From: an uncultured Clostridia bacterium
GTDB taxonomy: Bacteria > Bacillota > Clostridia > Christensenellales > UBA1242
Reading direction: 5' to 3'
DNA length: 54,160 bases
Assembly (NCBI GenBank): GCA_944383315.1
Contig: CALWPB010000006.1
Span: 1 to 54,160, forward strand
The notes below the pieces were generated by a model. It searched no databases. It saw only the letters and a list, made by a program, of their open reading frames with translations, and was not told the origin of the DNA. Made by a program: the position numbers and the translations under genes. Below, piece after piece: positions 30,770 to 39,929 of the stretch (its first letter is position 1; every line of letters starts with the position of its first letter).

Positions 30770-31150
30770 CTACAAATTAGTGGCAGCAATCACAATAATT
30801 ACTATACTGAGTATTATCATTGCCACACCAGCAAGCACTAGCACTAGACTATTGTTAGTCTTATTTTTAATTGCGCGTTCTTGTTTGCGTGGGTATCTAA
30901 AATGCTCGACATCAAGAGAAAGTTCGTTTTCATCGGCATACATATACGCATCGCAATAACGTTGATTTTGCAACTCTTCCTTTAATGCTCGGTGGTGCAT
31001 ATATCGAATATATGTAAAAGTGCCTGATGCTATAAGCAAAAAAATGCCCAAAAATATGCCAAAGCCCGCCCACACAGAGAGCAGGCAGGCTGATACTATC
31101 GCCAACACGGCACTAACTAAAACTATTATCCAAGGTATTGAAATTTGCAT
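30770..31150 (-). CDS. Membrane protein of unknown function (126 aa)
   Basis: Hydrophobic segments at about 5-25 and 28-48 (IPWIIVLVSAVLAIVSACLL and WAGFGIFLGIFLLIASGTFT), a central charged, cytoplasmic-type stretch, and a C-terminal hydrophobic helix (LVLVLAGVAMIILSIVIIVI). AAAGGA precedes the ATG. It follows the 31160-31465 gene by 9 bp and is almost certainly in the same operon. No known family recognised. Confidence 0.65.
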   Translation of the reverse strand: MQISIPWIIVLVSAVLAIVSACLLSVWAGFGIFLGIFLLIASGTFTYIRYMHHRALKEELQNQRYCDAYMYADENELSLDVEHFRYPRKQERAIKNKTNNSLVLVLAGVAMIILSIVIIVIAATNL

Positions 31151-31159
31151 ATTTTTCCT

Positions 31160-31465
31160 TTAAAGAACTGCGCCTGTAATCACAGCAGCAATAATCATTA
31201 TTGTACCAATAACTTGTATTACCATAAACCAAACGTTACGTTTTGATTTTGCATAATAAAAACCTGAAATTACCGTAATAAAATATGCTAGAATGTTAGC
31301 AATAAAAGTAAATGCTGATACCACATCGTGTATCTGGAATCCAGGGATACCTTTTGTTTCTCCGAAAAGTGAAATAATTAATGATATAATCAAGGCAATC
31401 GCAATACAAATCGTTGCCACAAATCCCATAAAATTCAGTGCTTTTTTAAATTCAAGACTTGCCAT
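31160..31465 (-). CDS. Membrane protein of unknown function (101 aa)
   Basis: Three hydrophobic helices (FMGFVATICIAIALIISLII, FIANILAYFITVISGFYYAK and FMVIQVIGTIMIIAAVITGA). The ATG at 31465 has AAAGGAG upstream; an earlier ATG in the frame lacks one. First gene of a two-gene membrane-protein operon. No function can be assigned. Confidence 0.65.
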   Translation of the reverse strand: MASLEFKKALNFMGFVATICIAIALIISLIISLFGETKGIPGFQIHDVVSAFTFIANILAYFITVISGFYYAKSKRNVWFMVIQVIGTIMIIAAVITGAVL

Positions 31466-31638
31466 ATTTACTCCTTTCAAATAATATATGCCAATCATTA
31501 AAATTATTATACAACTTATAGGCTACCAAAGTCAAGTACGTTTGCCACCTATAAAAACAATTTTGAATTAGAAATCAAGAATTTTGAATTGTTGACACGC
31601 AAACGTGAGTACTTTTTCAAACTTAAAATTTTATAATA

Positions 31639-32553
31639 CTATTGTTCTTTTGCATCGAGAATGTCTAATACGTGTTGAAAATACGGTGGCACAGGAGCCG
31701 AAAAATTCAATCTTTCGTTTGTTCGTGGGTGCGTAAACTCAATATAAGCGGAATGTAACAGTTGCCCATTTAATTTGAAGTCTTGTTTCTTGTATCCATA
31801 GACCGAATCACCCACTATTGGATGTCCTAAATATAGCGAATGTACTCTAATTTGGTGCGTACGTCCTGTTTTGAGTTGAAACTGCATTAAAGTATAATTT
31901 TTGTAATTTTTTACTACCGTATAATCAGTAATTGCAATGCGGTCATCGGGGTTGTTTGATACCGCCATTTTTTTGCGGTCGTGTGTATCGCGTGCAATAT
32001 GCGTTTCAATATGCCCACCCACCTTTATAACCCCTTGCACAAGTGCCAAATACCTACGAATACAAGTTTTGGTGGCAATTTGCTCGGCAAGACTACGGTG
32101 CGCAAAATCATTTTTCGCTACAAGCATAAGCCCCGATGTGTCTTTGTCCAAACGGTGTACAATACCTGGGCGCAACTCTCCATTTATTCCCGAAAGGTCG
32201 TGAAAATGATAAAGTAGTGCATTTACAAGTGTGTGGTCAGGGTGCCCAGCGCTCGGGTGAACAGCAAGCCCCTGCGGTTTATTGATTACAGCAAGGTCGC
32301 TGTCAGTGTACACAATATCCAACGGAATACATTGCGGCGCAACATTATAAGCCACTGGTTTAGGTATCGAATATGTAACAATATCCCCTGTTTTTAGCGA
32401 GTATCCCGCTTTTTTAGGCTCGTTTCCTACCAAAACTAACCCCTTAGTGATTAAATTCTTTATTCCGCTACGGGATAGGCTCGGCTCACGTTCGGTCAAA
32501 AATATATCCAACCTTGACCCTGCATTTTCGGGTGTAATTTCAATTTTTTCCAT
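31639..32553 (-). CDS. rluD: Ribosomal large subunit pseudouridine synthase, RluD family
   Basis: 304 aa. An S4 RNA-binding domain (about 1-70: GSRLDIFLTEREPSLSRSGI, GLVLVGNEPKKAGYSLKTGD), then the PseudoU_synth_2 domain with GIVHRLDKDTSGLMLVAKND holding the catalytic Asp, and QFQLKTGRTHQIRVHSLYLG. Converts specific uridines of 23S rRNA to pseudouridine. It follows lspA by about 95 bp; this lspA-rluD order is common in Firmicutes. AGGTGG precedes the ATG. Confidence 0.92.
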   Translation of the reverse strand: MEKIEITPENAGSRLDIFLTEREPSLSRSGIKNLITKGLVLVGNEPKKAGYSLKTGDIVTYSIPKPVAYNVAPQCIPLDIVYTDSDLAVINKPQGLAVHPSAGHPDHTLVNALLYHFHDLSGINGELRPGIVHRLDKDTSGLMLVAKNDFAHRSLAEQIATKTCIRRYLALVQGVIKVGGHIETHIARDTHDRKKMAVSNNPDDRIAITDYTVVKNYKNYTLMQFQLKTGRTHQIRVHSLYLGHPIVGDSVYGYKKQDFKLNGQLLHSAYIEFTHPRTNERLNFSAPVPPYFQHVLDILDAKEQ

Positions 32554-32648
32554 TCATCCACCTTGTTATAAACAACAAAATTCTTGCATAATACACAGTG
32601 TTATGCAATTCAATATTTTTTATATTAATTTTTATTTCTTTTAATAAA

Positions 32649-33668
32649 TTAAAGTTTATCGGGATTAATGAATTCCATAGTAAAATCATCGTCAGCCGTT
32701 CCTGTATCGGCTTTATTATCAGTAACTGGCTTTTTGGTGCTGTCTGTCGATTCCGTTTTTTCTAATTGTTTTGGCTCTTCTATGGCATCATTCGCTTGTT
32801 TTTCGTTTATTTTATTGGTCGTTTCAGTTATTTGCTCCACTGATTCTTTACTTTTAGAACGTTTACTGCGATTTTGTGCTGAAACATTAGTTGTTTGTGC
32901 TGATTGTTCAAAGACAACGGCTTTTTTCTTGCGCTTAGAATTTGATTTAACCTTAACATCAGCAAAAAATTCAACCGTAGTGCCGTTTGCCGCAAATTCG
33001 TCATCATTTTGATTAGTTCGACTTGCCTGTCTCTCTTTTTTTGAATTTGATTTTGCTATATTATCTGCCGTACTTTTTTCATTAACTAAATTTTTTTCAT
33101 TTTTACTTTGTACTTGCAAATTTTCAGTTGCTTGCTCTTTACTACTGTTGCTTGCGTTTTGCGCTTCACTTAACTCATCCTTATTCTCTATACTATTATT
33201 TGTACTCTCTTTGCTTTTGCTCTCCGTACGGAAGAAAAATAACAAGAACACAATAATACAAATACAACCGATTGTAAGCGCAATATCTGCAATATTGAAT
33301 ACAGGGAAATCCATAAATTCAAGGTGAATAAAGTCGCGGACATAGCCAAACGCGATACGGTCGATAAGGTTACCAAGCAAGCCTCCGAGTATTAAGGTAA
33401 ATCCTACTCTATACCAACCATTTGCGCCAAATTTTTTCTTGTAAAAAATATCAAACGCGAGCATACCTAAGGCAAAAACTACCGATATCACGATAAAAAA
33501 CGTTTGTGCACCTGCAAATAGTCCAAAACTAGCCCCTGTATTGTGAACAGACACAAAGCCAAAAAATCCATTTATGACGTCCATAGTTTTGCCGTCAAGC
33601 AGGGCTTTGCTAGTAAGGTCTGCTATAAGTATGCCTATAGTTAAAAAGTACCACCATTTTATTTGCAT
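32649..33668 (-). CDS. lspA: Signal peptidase II with a long charged C-terminal extension
   Basis: 339 aa, about twice the family norm. Residues 1-157 are a complete lipoprotein signal peptidase: four transmembrane segments, SVHNTGASFGLF, GGLLGNLIDRIAFGYVRDFI (first catalytic Asp) and FNIADIALTIG (second Asp). Residues ~158-339 form a low-complexity tail rich in Ser, Lys, Asn, Glu and Thr (KSKESTNN, NSKRKKKAVVF and similar), predicted disordered. It cleaves prolipoproteins such as those at 883-1638 and 16890-18158. Its ATG directly follows the sepF stop codon, so translation is coupled. Confidence 0.9.
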   Translation of the reverse strand: MQIKWWYFLTIGILIADLTSKALLDGKTMDVINGFFGFVSVHNTGASFGLFAGAQTFFIVISVVFALGMLAFDIFYKKKFGANGWYRVGFTLILGGLLGNLIDRIAFGYVRDFIHLEFMDFPVFNIADIALTIGCICIIVFLLFFFRTESKSKESTNNSIENKDELSEAQNASNSSKEQATENLQVQSKNEKNLVNEKSTADNIAKSNSKKERQASRTNQNDDEFAANGTTVEFFADVKVKSNSKRKKKAVVFEQSAQTTNVSAQNRSKRSKSKESVEQITETTNKINEKQANDAIEEPKQLEKTESTDSTKKPVTDNKADTGTADDDFTMEFINPDKL

Positions 33669-34034
33669 TTATTTCTTCCTTCGTTTATCAGATTCAATTT
33701 TTATATTTTTGGGTGCATAGAAATAAATTCCCTCACCTATTCGCTGAAATTTACCACCGAGCGCACATACCGCCCCGCACACAAAATCAAGCCCGCGCTC
33801 CGCCACCCTCTCATCAATGCTGCAAAAATTAACTATAAGCGGCACATTGCCGCCAAGCCTTTGCACAAATCGAACAATGTCATCAAAAGTAACAGGTTCG
33901 AAAATCGCAATTTTTTTGTCGCCATTTCCATCAATAGACTGTGGGCTCTTCTTTGGTGCTACGGGCTTGCGGTGTGAATGCTCGTCATTAGACACAAACC
34001 CAAGCCCAGCGGTTAGATAGTCCCAAAAACTCAT
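33669..34034 (-). CDS. sepF: Cell division protein SepF
   Basis: 121 aa. MSFWDYLTAGLGF is the N-terminal membrane-binding amphipathic helix. The C-terminal SepF domain has FEPVTFDDIVRFVQRLGGNV, VNFCSIDERVAERGLDFVCG, and the end IYFYAPKNIKI. SepF polymerises and ties FtsZ to the membrane. The ATG at 34034 is chosen by GAGG 7 bases upstream. Promoter proximal in a sepF-lspA-rluD unit, and TAA abuts the lspA ATG. Confidence 0.88.
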   Translation of the reverse strand: MSFWDYLTAGLGFVSNDEHSHRKPVAPKKSPQSIDGNGDKKIAIFEPVTFDDIVRFVQRLGGNVPLIVNFCSIDERVAERGLDFVCGAVCALGGKFQRIGEGIYFYAPKNIKIESDKRRKK

Positions 34035-34242
34035 TTTCATACCTCGTACGCACATTATAACACAGTTTGCCGCGCAGAAAAAGAATATTTATGTAATTTT
34101 TATACAAAAATTGTAATAATTTCGATTTTGCAACTAAATTCAGCGATAATTCGCAGAATTTCAACAAAATATTTGGTAAAAAAGCCAAAATTGTATATAA
34201 TAATACTTAGCATTACTGCTAAATAAATAGAAGGAGAAAAAT

Positions 34243-35307
34243 ATGGCAAAAATTAAATTTGTACAATATGGTTGTGGTAAAATGGCAAAGTACACAATCA
34301 GATACTGCATTGAAAAAGGAATGGAATGTGTGGGCGCGTTTGATATAGACGAGTCAAAGTTCGGCACTGACGCAGGCGAATTTGCTGGTGTTGGTTCGCT
34401 TGGTGTCGCTATTGAAACTGTCAATCAAGATATGGTGGCAAGGCTTCGCGCACTCGCCCCTGATATCGCGATTGTAACGACTATGAGCTTGCTCGCAGAC
34501 TGTGAAGAACCGCTTATGGCGTGCGCTAGTGCAGGCGTAAATGCAATCACCACCTGTGAAGAAGCATTCTACCCACAAAACAGTAACCCAAATCTTTTTA
34601 AGCGTATAGATGAAACCGCAAAACGCACAGGCTGCACAATTACAGGTGCGGGCTATCAAGACGTTTTCTGGGGTAACCTTATCACCACCCTTGCAGGTGT
34701 AACGCATAAGATTACCAAAATCAAAGGTAGCAGCAGTTATAATGTAGAAGACTACGGTATTGCATTGGCGCGCGCTCACGGTGCAGGACTTACACTAGAC
34801 GAATTTGATAAACAAGTAGCATCTGCAGACCGTATTTCTGCCGCTGAACGTCAGCAGATTATCGAAAGCGGCAAATACGCGCCAAGTTATATGTGGAATG
34901 TAAACGGCTGGCTAGCATCAAGACTTGGGCTAACTGTCGTTTCCCAAACACAAAAATGCGTGCCTATGACTCACAAAGGCGACCTAAATAGTAGCACCCT
35001 AAATATGAAAATTCCTAGCGGAATGGCAACAGGTATGAGTGCGGTTGTAACCACACAAACAGCCGAAGGCATAGAAATTGAAGCCGAATGTATTGGTAAA
35101 GTATACGGTCCCGAAGACTTTGATAAAAACGAATGGACAATTTTCGGCGAACCAAATACCACCGTTACTATCAGCCGTCCTAATACTGTTGAACTCACTT
35201 GTGCAACCATTGTAAACCGTATTCCCGATGTAATTGCAGCACAAAGCGGTTATGTAACAACAGACAACTTTGGTATTTGTAGATACAACGAAAAGCAAAA
35301 AATTTAA
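34243..35307 (+). CDS. 2,4-diaminopentanoate dehydrogenase / dihydrodipicolinate reductase-like oxidoreductase
   Basis: 354 aa. An N-terminal Rossmann fold (KIKFVQYGCGKMAKYTIRYC; GxGxxA-type), with DIAIVTTMSLLADCEEPLM and NAITTCEEAFYP. The C-terminal domain (GAGYQDVFWGNLITTLAGV, IKGSSSYNVEDYGIAL) matches the group that includes the Ord dehydrogenase of clostridial ornithine fermentation. No other gene of that pathway (ora, ort) is in the window, so the exact substrate, an amino or keto acid, is open. AAGGAGA precedes the ATG. Monocistronic with a terminator. Confidence 0.75.
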   Translation: MAKIKFVQYGCGKMAKYTIRYCIEKGMECVGAFDIDESKFGTDAGEFAGVGSLGVAIETVNQDMVARLRALAPDIAIVTTMSLLADCEEPLMACASAGVNAITTCEEAFYPQNSNPNLFKRIDETAKRTGCTITGAGYQDVFWGNLITTLAGVTHKITKIKGSSSYNVEDYGIALARAHGAGLTLDEFDKQVASADRISAAERQQIIESGKYAPSYMWNVNGWLASRLGLTVVSQTQKCVPMTHKGDLNSSTLNMKIPSGMATGMSAVVTTQTAEGIEIEAECIGKVYGPEDFDKNEWTIFGEPNTTVTISRPNTVELTCATIVNRIPDVIAAQSGYVTTDNFGICRYNEKQKI

Positions 35308-35321
35308 GTATTTAAAATAAA

Positions 35322-35346
35322 ACAGAGTACGAAATGTGCTCTGTTT
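35322..35346 (+). terminator. Terminator of the 34243-35307 gene
   Basis: ACAGAGTAC (35322-35330) and GTGCTCTGT (35336-35344; one G-U pair), then Ts. Confidence 0.8.
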
Positions 35347-35390
35347 TTTCTATCAGCATAAATATTTAAGACAACATTAAATATCAATAA

Positions 35391-35510
35391 GAATTTTTTT
35401 ATTTTGGCAAGGAGTACAACCCAGAGAGCAAGCACGTACTCGAATTGTTTGGTAATCTTTCCGCAGAAAATCAAAATGTAATATTAGACCTTATGAAAAA
35501 ATTAAAATAG
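35391..35510 (+). pseudogene. C-terminal remnant of an XRE-type regulator
   Basis: The frame reads EFFYFGKEYNPESKHVLELF, then GNLSAENQNVILDLMKKLK and a stop. No start codon lies in the frame after the TAA at about 35388. The phrase LSAENQNVILDLMKKL matches the usual C-terminal tail of clostridial XRE regulators. It lies in a 313-bp gap before gltX and looks like the residue of a lost gene. Confidence 0.55.
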
Positions 35511-35620
35511 TGGCGACAATGTGTGTGAATTATTGACAAACTAAAACCGAAATATTATAATATCAAATATGCAAAATTTAGGCTAAAATGCTTATTATAA
35601 TATAAAAGGAAAATATAAAA

Positions 35621-37072
35621 ATGAAACAAATTGTTACTCGTTTTGCACCGAGCCCAACAGGTTATATGCATATAGGTAATTTACGCACTGCGCTATATAG
35701 TTACCTACTCGCACGCCACAACAACGGCAAATTTATATTACGTATTGAAGACACTGACCGTGAACGTTTTGTGTCGGGTGCTGAAAAAATTATTTTTGAT
35801 ACACTCAAAATTGCAGGACTAAACTATGACGAAGGTCCAGACATTGGTGGGCCAAGCGCACCATATAGGCAGAGCGAACGCAAAGAAATTTATCTCAAAT
35901 ATGCACAGCAACTAATTGAGCAAGGCGACGCGTACTACTGTTTTTGCGGTAAAGCGGAAAATCACGATGACCAAAACGAAAATGAGTTTGGCGGATACAA
36001 TCGACACTGCCGCAATTTGAGCACGGACGAAGTAAAGCACAATTTAGAGGCGGGCAAGCCTTATGTAATTAGGCAAAAAGTACCTTTGACAGGCTCAACC
36101 TCGTACCACGACCACGTTTTTGGCGATATAACAGTTGAAAATGAAACATTACAAGATATAGTACTTATCAAATCGGATGGCTACCCCACTTACAACTTTG
36201 CGCACGTAGTTGATGACCATCTTATGGGTGTAAATAGTGTGCTGCGCGGCAGTGAATATCTCACAAGTACTATACAATATGTGTTGTTATACAAGGCTTT
36301 TGGCTGGGAATTACCTGAATATTATCACCTACCGCTTATTATGGGCAAAAATGCAGATGGTGAAGTTAGTAAATTATCTAAAAGACACGGCGCGGTAAGT
36401 TTTGCAGACCTTTTGGAACAAGGATACTTGCCCCAAGCCATACTCAACTATATTGCGCTTCTCGGTTGGCACCCAAAAGATGATGAGCAAGAATTTTTTA
36501 CATTGCCCGAACTTGTAACAGAATTTAATGCTGATGACATTCGCAAATCTGCGGCAATATTCGACTACGATAAATTAAAATGGATGAACTCAAAATATAT
36601 AGCAAATTTGAGCCTTGCGGAATTTGGCGACCTTGCTCGCCCATATATTGAACGCGTAGTTACCCGCGAACTTGCTGATTATGATGCATTGCTGGCACTT
36701 TTGCAACCACGAATTCAAATTTTGAGCGAAATTCCCGAAAAAATTGAATTTTTCCAATCATTACCCGATTTTGATATTAATTTACTTGCAAATGACAAAA
36801 AGAAAACAACGCTTGAAAATGCACGCGAAATTTTAAAAGCAACAATTAACACTCTTGAAAGTGTTGAAACTTGGGAAAATAGTGTTCTTTTTGAGAAATT
36901 AAACGAAGTTGCAACAAACCTTAATTTAAAATCAATGTCTATTATGTGGGTTGTTCGTCTTGCAGTATCAGGGAGTATGGTAACTGTTGGCGGGGCTACT
37001 GAAATTATGGAAGTTCTCGGTAAAGAAGAAAGTATCGACCGCCTTATCCGCACATTAGATAGATTGCAATAA
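35621..37072 (+). CDS. gltX: Glutamyl-tRNA synthetase
   Basis: 483 aa, class I. HIGH motif: SPTGYMHIGNLRTALYSYLL (residues ~10-30). KLSKRHG at about 252-258 is the KMSKS loop. RIEDTDRERFV and VLRGSEYLTSTIQY are further family motifs. It charges tRNA-Glu. Whether it also charges tRNA-Gln cannot be told from the sequence alone. The C-terminal anticodon domain is present. AAAGGA precedes the ATG. Confidence 0.95.
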   Translation: MKQIVTRFAPSPTGYMHIGNLRTALYSYLLARHNNGKFILRIEDTDRERFVSGAEKIIFDTLKIAGLNYDEGPDIGGPSAPYRQSERKEIYLKYAQQLIEQGDAYYCFCGKAENHDDQNENEFGGYNRHCRNLSTDEVKHNLEAGKPYVIRQKVPLTGSTSYHDHVFGDITVENETLQDIVLIKSDGYPTYNFAHVVDDHLMGVNSVLRGSEYLTSTIQYVLLYKAFGWELPEYYHLPLIMGKNADGEVSKLSKRHGAVSFADLLEQGYLPQAILNYIALLGWHPKDDEQEFFTLPELVTEFNADDIRKSAAIFDYDKLKWMNSKYIANLSLAEFGDLARPYIERVVTRELADYDALLALLQPRIQILSEIPEKIEFFQSLPDFDINLLANDKKKTTLENAREILKATINTLESVETWENSVLFEKLNEVATNLNLKSMSIMWVVRLAVSGSMVTVGGATEIMEVLGKEESIDRLIRTLDRLQ

Positions 37073-37141
37073 AATATTAATGACAAAATTTAAAAATAAT
37101 AAATTATAAAGATGATATTAAATTTATATCATTAATTATAA

Positions 37142-37168
37142 AAAACGAGTAGCAAAATACTCGTTTTA
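37142..37168 (+). terminator. Terminator of gltX
   Basis: AAAACGAGTA and TACTCGTTTT around GCAAAA, with Ts after. Confidence 0.8.
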
Positions 37169-37195
37169 TTTTTAATTAAACAAACAAACTTTAAA

Positions 37196-37312
37196 AAGCG
37201 GTTGAGATTCTTCGTCTCCATCAAGGAAGGAGTGCTCAGAATGACTAATAAATATTAATATTGTCTTTCTGAGACGGACATCGTAGCCCAGCCCACGAAG
37301 AATCTATTCCTA
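37196..37312. repeat. Fold-back intergenic element (AGATTCTTCG/CTCAGAATG family), copy 3
   Basis: Perfect outer arms AGATTCTTCGT (37205-37215) and ACGAAGAATCT (37295-37305), and inner arms CTCAGAATGAC (37235-37245) and GTCTTTCTGAG (37263-37273). CTGAGACGGACATCGTAG in the right half is the inverse of a run in the element at 11876-12006. It sits in the gap between convergent gltX and the 37361 membrane-protein gene. Confidence 0.75.
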
Positions 37313-37360
37313 TTAATTTTCATATTTTGCATAGTATAAACATTTATTTTATGCATCGCT

Positions 37361-38803
37361 TTAACGCGCTAATGCACAAGCGCAATGAAACAGCAAAATC
37401 ATTAAAGCAACAGCAATGCATAAAGTAACCGCAATTGTGGTTTTTAGTGTTTTCTGGTGCACATTATAATTAGGTCGATTTGATACAGAGTTAAATTTGA
37501 TTGCCATTTTTAACTTGAAATCTTTGAAATATGTAAGCAATATAATTGCAAAAAATATTTCAAACAAGATTATTTCTGCCAATAACAAAGTATTATAGAA
37601 ACCTGCCGCTATCATAGTTGCCAGCACTAGTGGCAAACTACATAAATGAAACTTTATCCAATAAATCAGTAATGCGCGTTCATTGTCTTTGGTAAAGCAT
37701 ATATACAATGAAATAAAATTAATAATTTGCACAACAGCAACGACTATCGAGCCCGCAACATTATTTATAAATAATATCGCAAAACCGATAACATATAATA
37801 CAAGATTTGCCATCATTATTTTGCGCAAACTACTCGCTCCTGCGATAGCAGTTTTTGTTTTGGGTTGCATTTTATATTTATTTACTATGTTTGATTTTTT
37901 ATAATCGGCTGAAATCTTACTAATACCAATGCAATCAAAAATATTTATCACAAACATTGCTTGATATACTATAAAAATAAGATACGGAGCGATTGTTAGC
38001 ATTTCGCGAGATTCCCAAAGCAATTCTGTAAGTTTAAACTCAAAGAAGAACAAAAATAATATTGCAAAGAAACTAAAAATATAATAAATTTGGGGTCTTT
38101 TTAGCATTGTGCAAAGCAAGAATAGTACAAGTAGCATAAAATTTGCCACAATAAACCATATTCCGTAATATACAACATCAAAAAGCGGGTCCGTGATAGC
38201 GCTTCCCACATAGTTAGCAATTCCTATACTTGACGGAACAATAGACAGAACAATCACAAGCAAAATCAACGCAACTTGTCGAATAAAACTTTTATTTGAA
38301 TATGTAATAACAAAATGCGCTTCTTCATTTCTGCCATAAATTTTTGCCCAAACAAAAAAGGCAAGCACTAGAAATGACGCAACATTCAAGTATAAAACAT
38401 TTAACCAACTATTTGGCACATATCCATCCATTAAATACGCAAACAATAATATTGCTACGGTGCTAGCAAAAATCAGGGCTGAGATTACTAAATTTTTGTT
38501 ATTTATCGTATATTTTTGATTGAAGAAATTACGACAATTTACATAAATCATACAACCTGCTAGCACAAGCAACAAAACAACACTTACTTGCACAAAAACA
38601 AAATACGTTGAAAATTCGCTCGCTACTGCCGTAAGATAATCGACATAATCAAAATAATTAAATATTGATGCCAGTATATCAAAGCCATTTATTGCGCCTT
38701 TGATATTTAAGAAATTAATCATCAATAAACATATCAGCACAATAGCAGCAAATAGCCCTATTAGGTTTCGGCTATCAAATAACCGTTTTACAAACTTCCC
38801 CAT
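37361..38803 (-). CDS. Polytopic membrane protein (480 aa)
   Basis: Hydrophobic through its length, with at least twelve apparent transmembrane helices, and very few charged loops. KFVKRLFDSRNLIGLFAAIV opens it; YLFMILCVALLG-type helices recur to the end (LCIAVALMILLFHCACAL). I recognise no transporter or polymerase signature; it could be an uncharacterised permease. The ATG at 38803 with CAGGAGAG upstream is chosen over one nine codons earlier. Monocistronic. Confidence 0.65.
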   Translation of the reverse strand: MGKFVKRLFDSRNLIGLFAAIVLICLLMINFLNIKGAINGFDILASIFNYFDYVDYLTAVASEFSTYFVFVQVSVVLLLVLAGCMIYVNCRNFFNQKYTINNKNLVISALIFASTVAILLFAYLMDGYVPNSWLNVLYLNVASFLVLAFFVWAKIYGRNEEAHFVITYSNKSFIRQVALILLVIVLSIVPSSIGIANYVGSAITDPLFDVVYYGIWFIVANFMLLVLFLLCTMLKRPQIYYIFSFFAILFLFFFEFKLTELLWESREMLTIAPYLIFIVYQAMFVINIFDCIGISKISADYKKSNIVNKYKMQPKTKTAIAGASSLRKIMMANLVLYVIGFAILFINNVAGSIVVAVVQIINFISLYICFTKDNERALLIYWIKFHLCSLPLVLATMIAAGFYNTLLLAEIILFEIFFAIILLTYFKDFKLKMAIKFNSVSNRPNYNVHQKTLKTTIAVTLCIAVALMILLFHCACALAR

Positions 38804-39205
38804 AATTCTCTCCTGCGATAATAGTAACATATCTAAATATTTTTAGCAAATATTAAGTGATATAAAATTAAATCAAAAAAATTATATATAATGCCAAAAT
38901 CAAAAAGTATATACTGGGTTTTTGATAACATTTTTATTAAAAAATATTGCATAGTACCTTATTTTAGCTATAAAATATCCAATTTTTATATGCATAGTAC
39001 TGTTTTTTTATTCAATACATAGCAATATAGAATTTAATTGTCTAAAAGATTTATTAATTAATTGAAGTACTTAATTAAAAAAATTACTTGCAATTTACAA
39101 ATTGATTAAATCCTGCAAAATTCAACATTTTTGATATATTTGTTAAATTTGTTTTGATTTTTTTGTAAATATGATATAATGATATTAATTAAGTGAGGTT
39201 AGATT
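38804..39205. other. AT-rich intergenic region
   Basis: About 400 bp, divergent between the two membrane-protein genes. Nearly all A/T. It holds two TGCATAGTA(C) motifs (38948 and 38991) that also recur elsewhere in this half of the window. No ORF with a ribosome site. Promoters for both flanking genes should be here. Confidence 0.5.
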
Positions 39206-39715
39206 ATGGGGTTTTCTGTAATAGGTTTGGTGATTGCAATCGTAACGCTTTTGCCTTTTATATTGGTTTTATTTTTTCGCCCGAAAAACAAACCTGATGG
39301 AGAAAGAGCACACAACATTATTTTAACAATTATTACTTATGTTGGTTTAATAGGCAATGCAGTAATTTTGTGTATTTCACAAGAAAATTTTGAGAACATT
39401 GAAATTGCAGTTTCGCCGTGGTTCTGGCTGTCCGTGATTGCATTTATCGGTTTTGCGCTATTCTGGGGATACTATTTTTTAAATCAAGATTTTAGCCGCT
39501 TATATCAGGCTTTTGGTGTTGTTCCTATGCCTATTGCCTTCTTCACCGTATTGCTGTTATGTTTCTTATCTATATTTATCCACCAAGTCTATATGTGGAT
39601 AAGCACAATAGTTGTAGGCATTGGAATTGTGGGCAATAGTCTTTATGTTTATTTTCAATCTGGCAAAAATCACCCAAAAAATAATATTACGAAACATAAA
39701 ATCAATCAACGTTAA
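39206..39715 (+). CDS. Membrane protein of unknown function (169 aa)
   Basis: Five hydrophobic helices (for example SVIGLVIAIVTLLPFILVLF, IILTIITYVGLIGNAVILCI, FFTVLLLCFLSIFIHQVYMW). The C-terminus is Lys/His/Asn-rich and probably cytoplasmic. AAGTGAGG precedes the ATG. A terminator follows, so it is a single gene. No family recognised. Confidence 0.65.
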   Translation: MGFSVIGLVIAIVTLLPFILVLFFRPKNKPDGERAHNIILTIITYVGLIGNAVILCISQENFENIEIAVSPWFWLSVIAFIGFALFWGYYFLNQDFSRLYQAFGVVPMPIAFFTVLLLCFLSIFIHQVYMWISTIVVGIGIVGNSLYVYFQSGKNHPKNNITKHKINQR

Positions 39716-39786
39716 TAATTCGTTTTAATAAAAGTATGTTTTAATATTAAATTCTGTATTTTCAAAATTTTTACATAATTTTAGTT

Positions 39787-39813
39787 CCTTTTTCATAAAA
39801 AAGGGGCTTTTTT
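39787..39813 (+). terminator. Terminator of the 169-aa membrane protein gene
   Basis: CCTTTTT and AAAAAAGG around CAT, then GGCTTTTTT. Confidence 0.6.
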
Positions 39814-39929
39814 ATTGAACACTACTATAAAATTTGTTTAAAATTTTTCAAAGTGCTAATTTTCTTTGCCAAATAAAACTAATATGCTATACTATTATAA
39901 AAAGGTTTGTAATTTACATAGGAGAAAAA

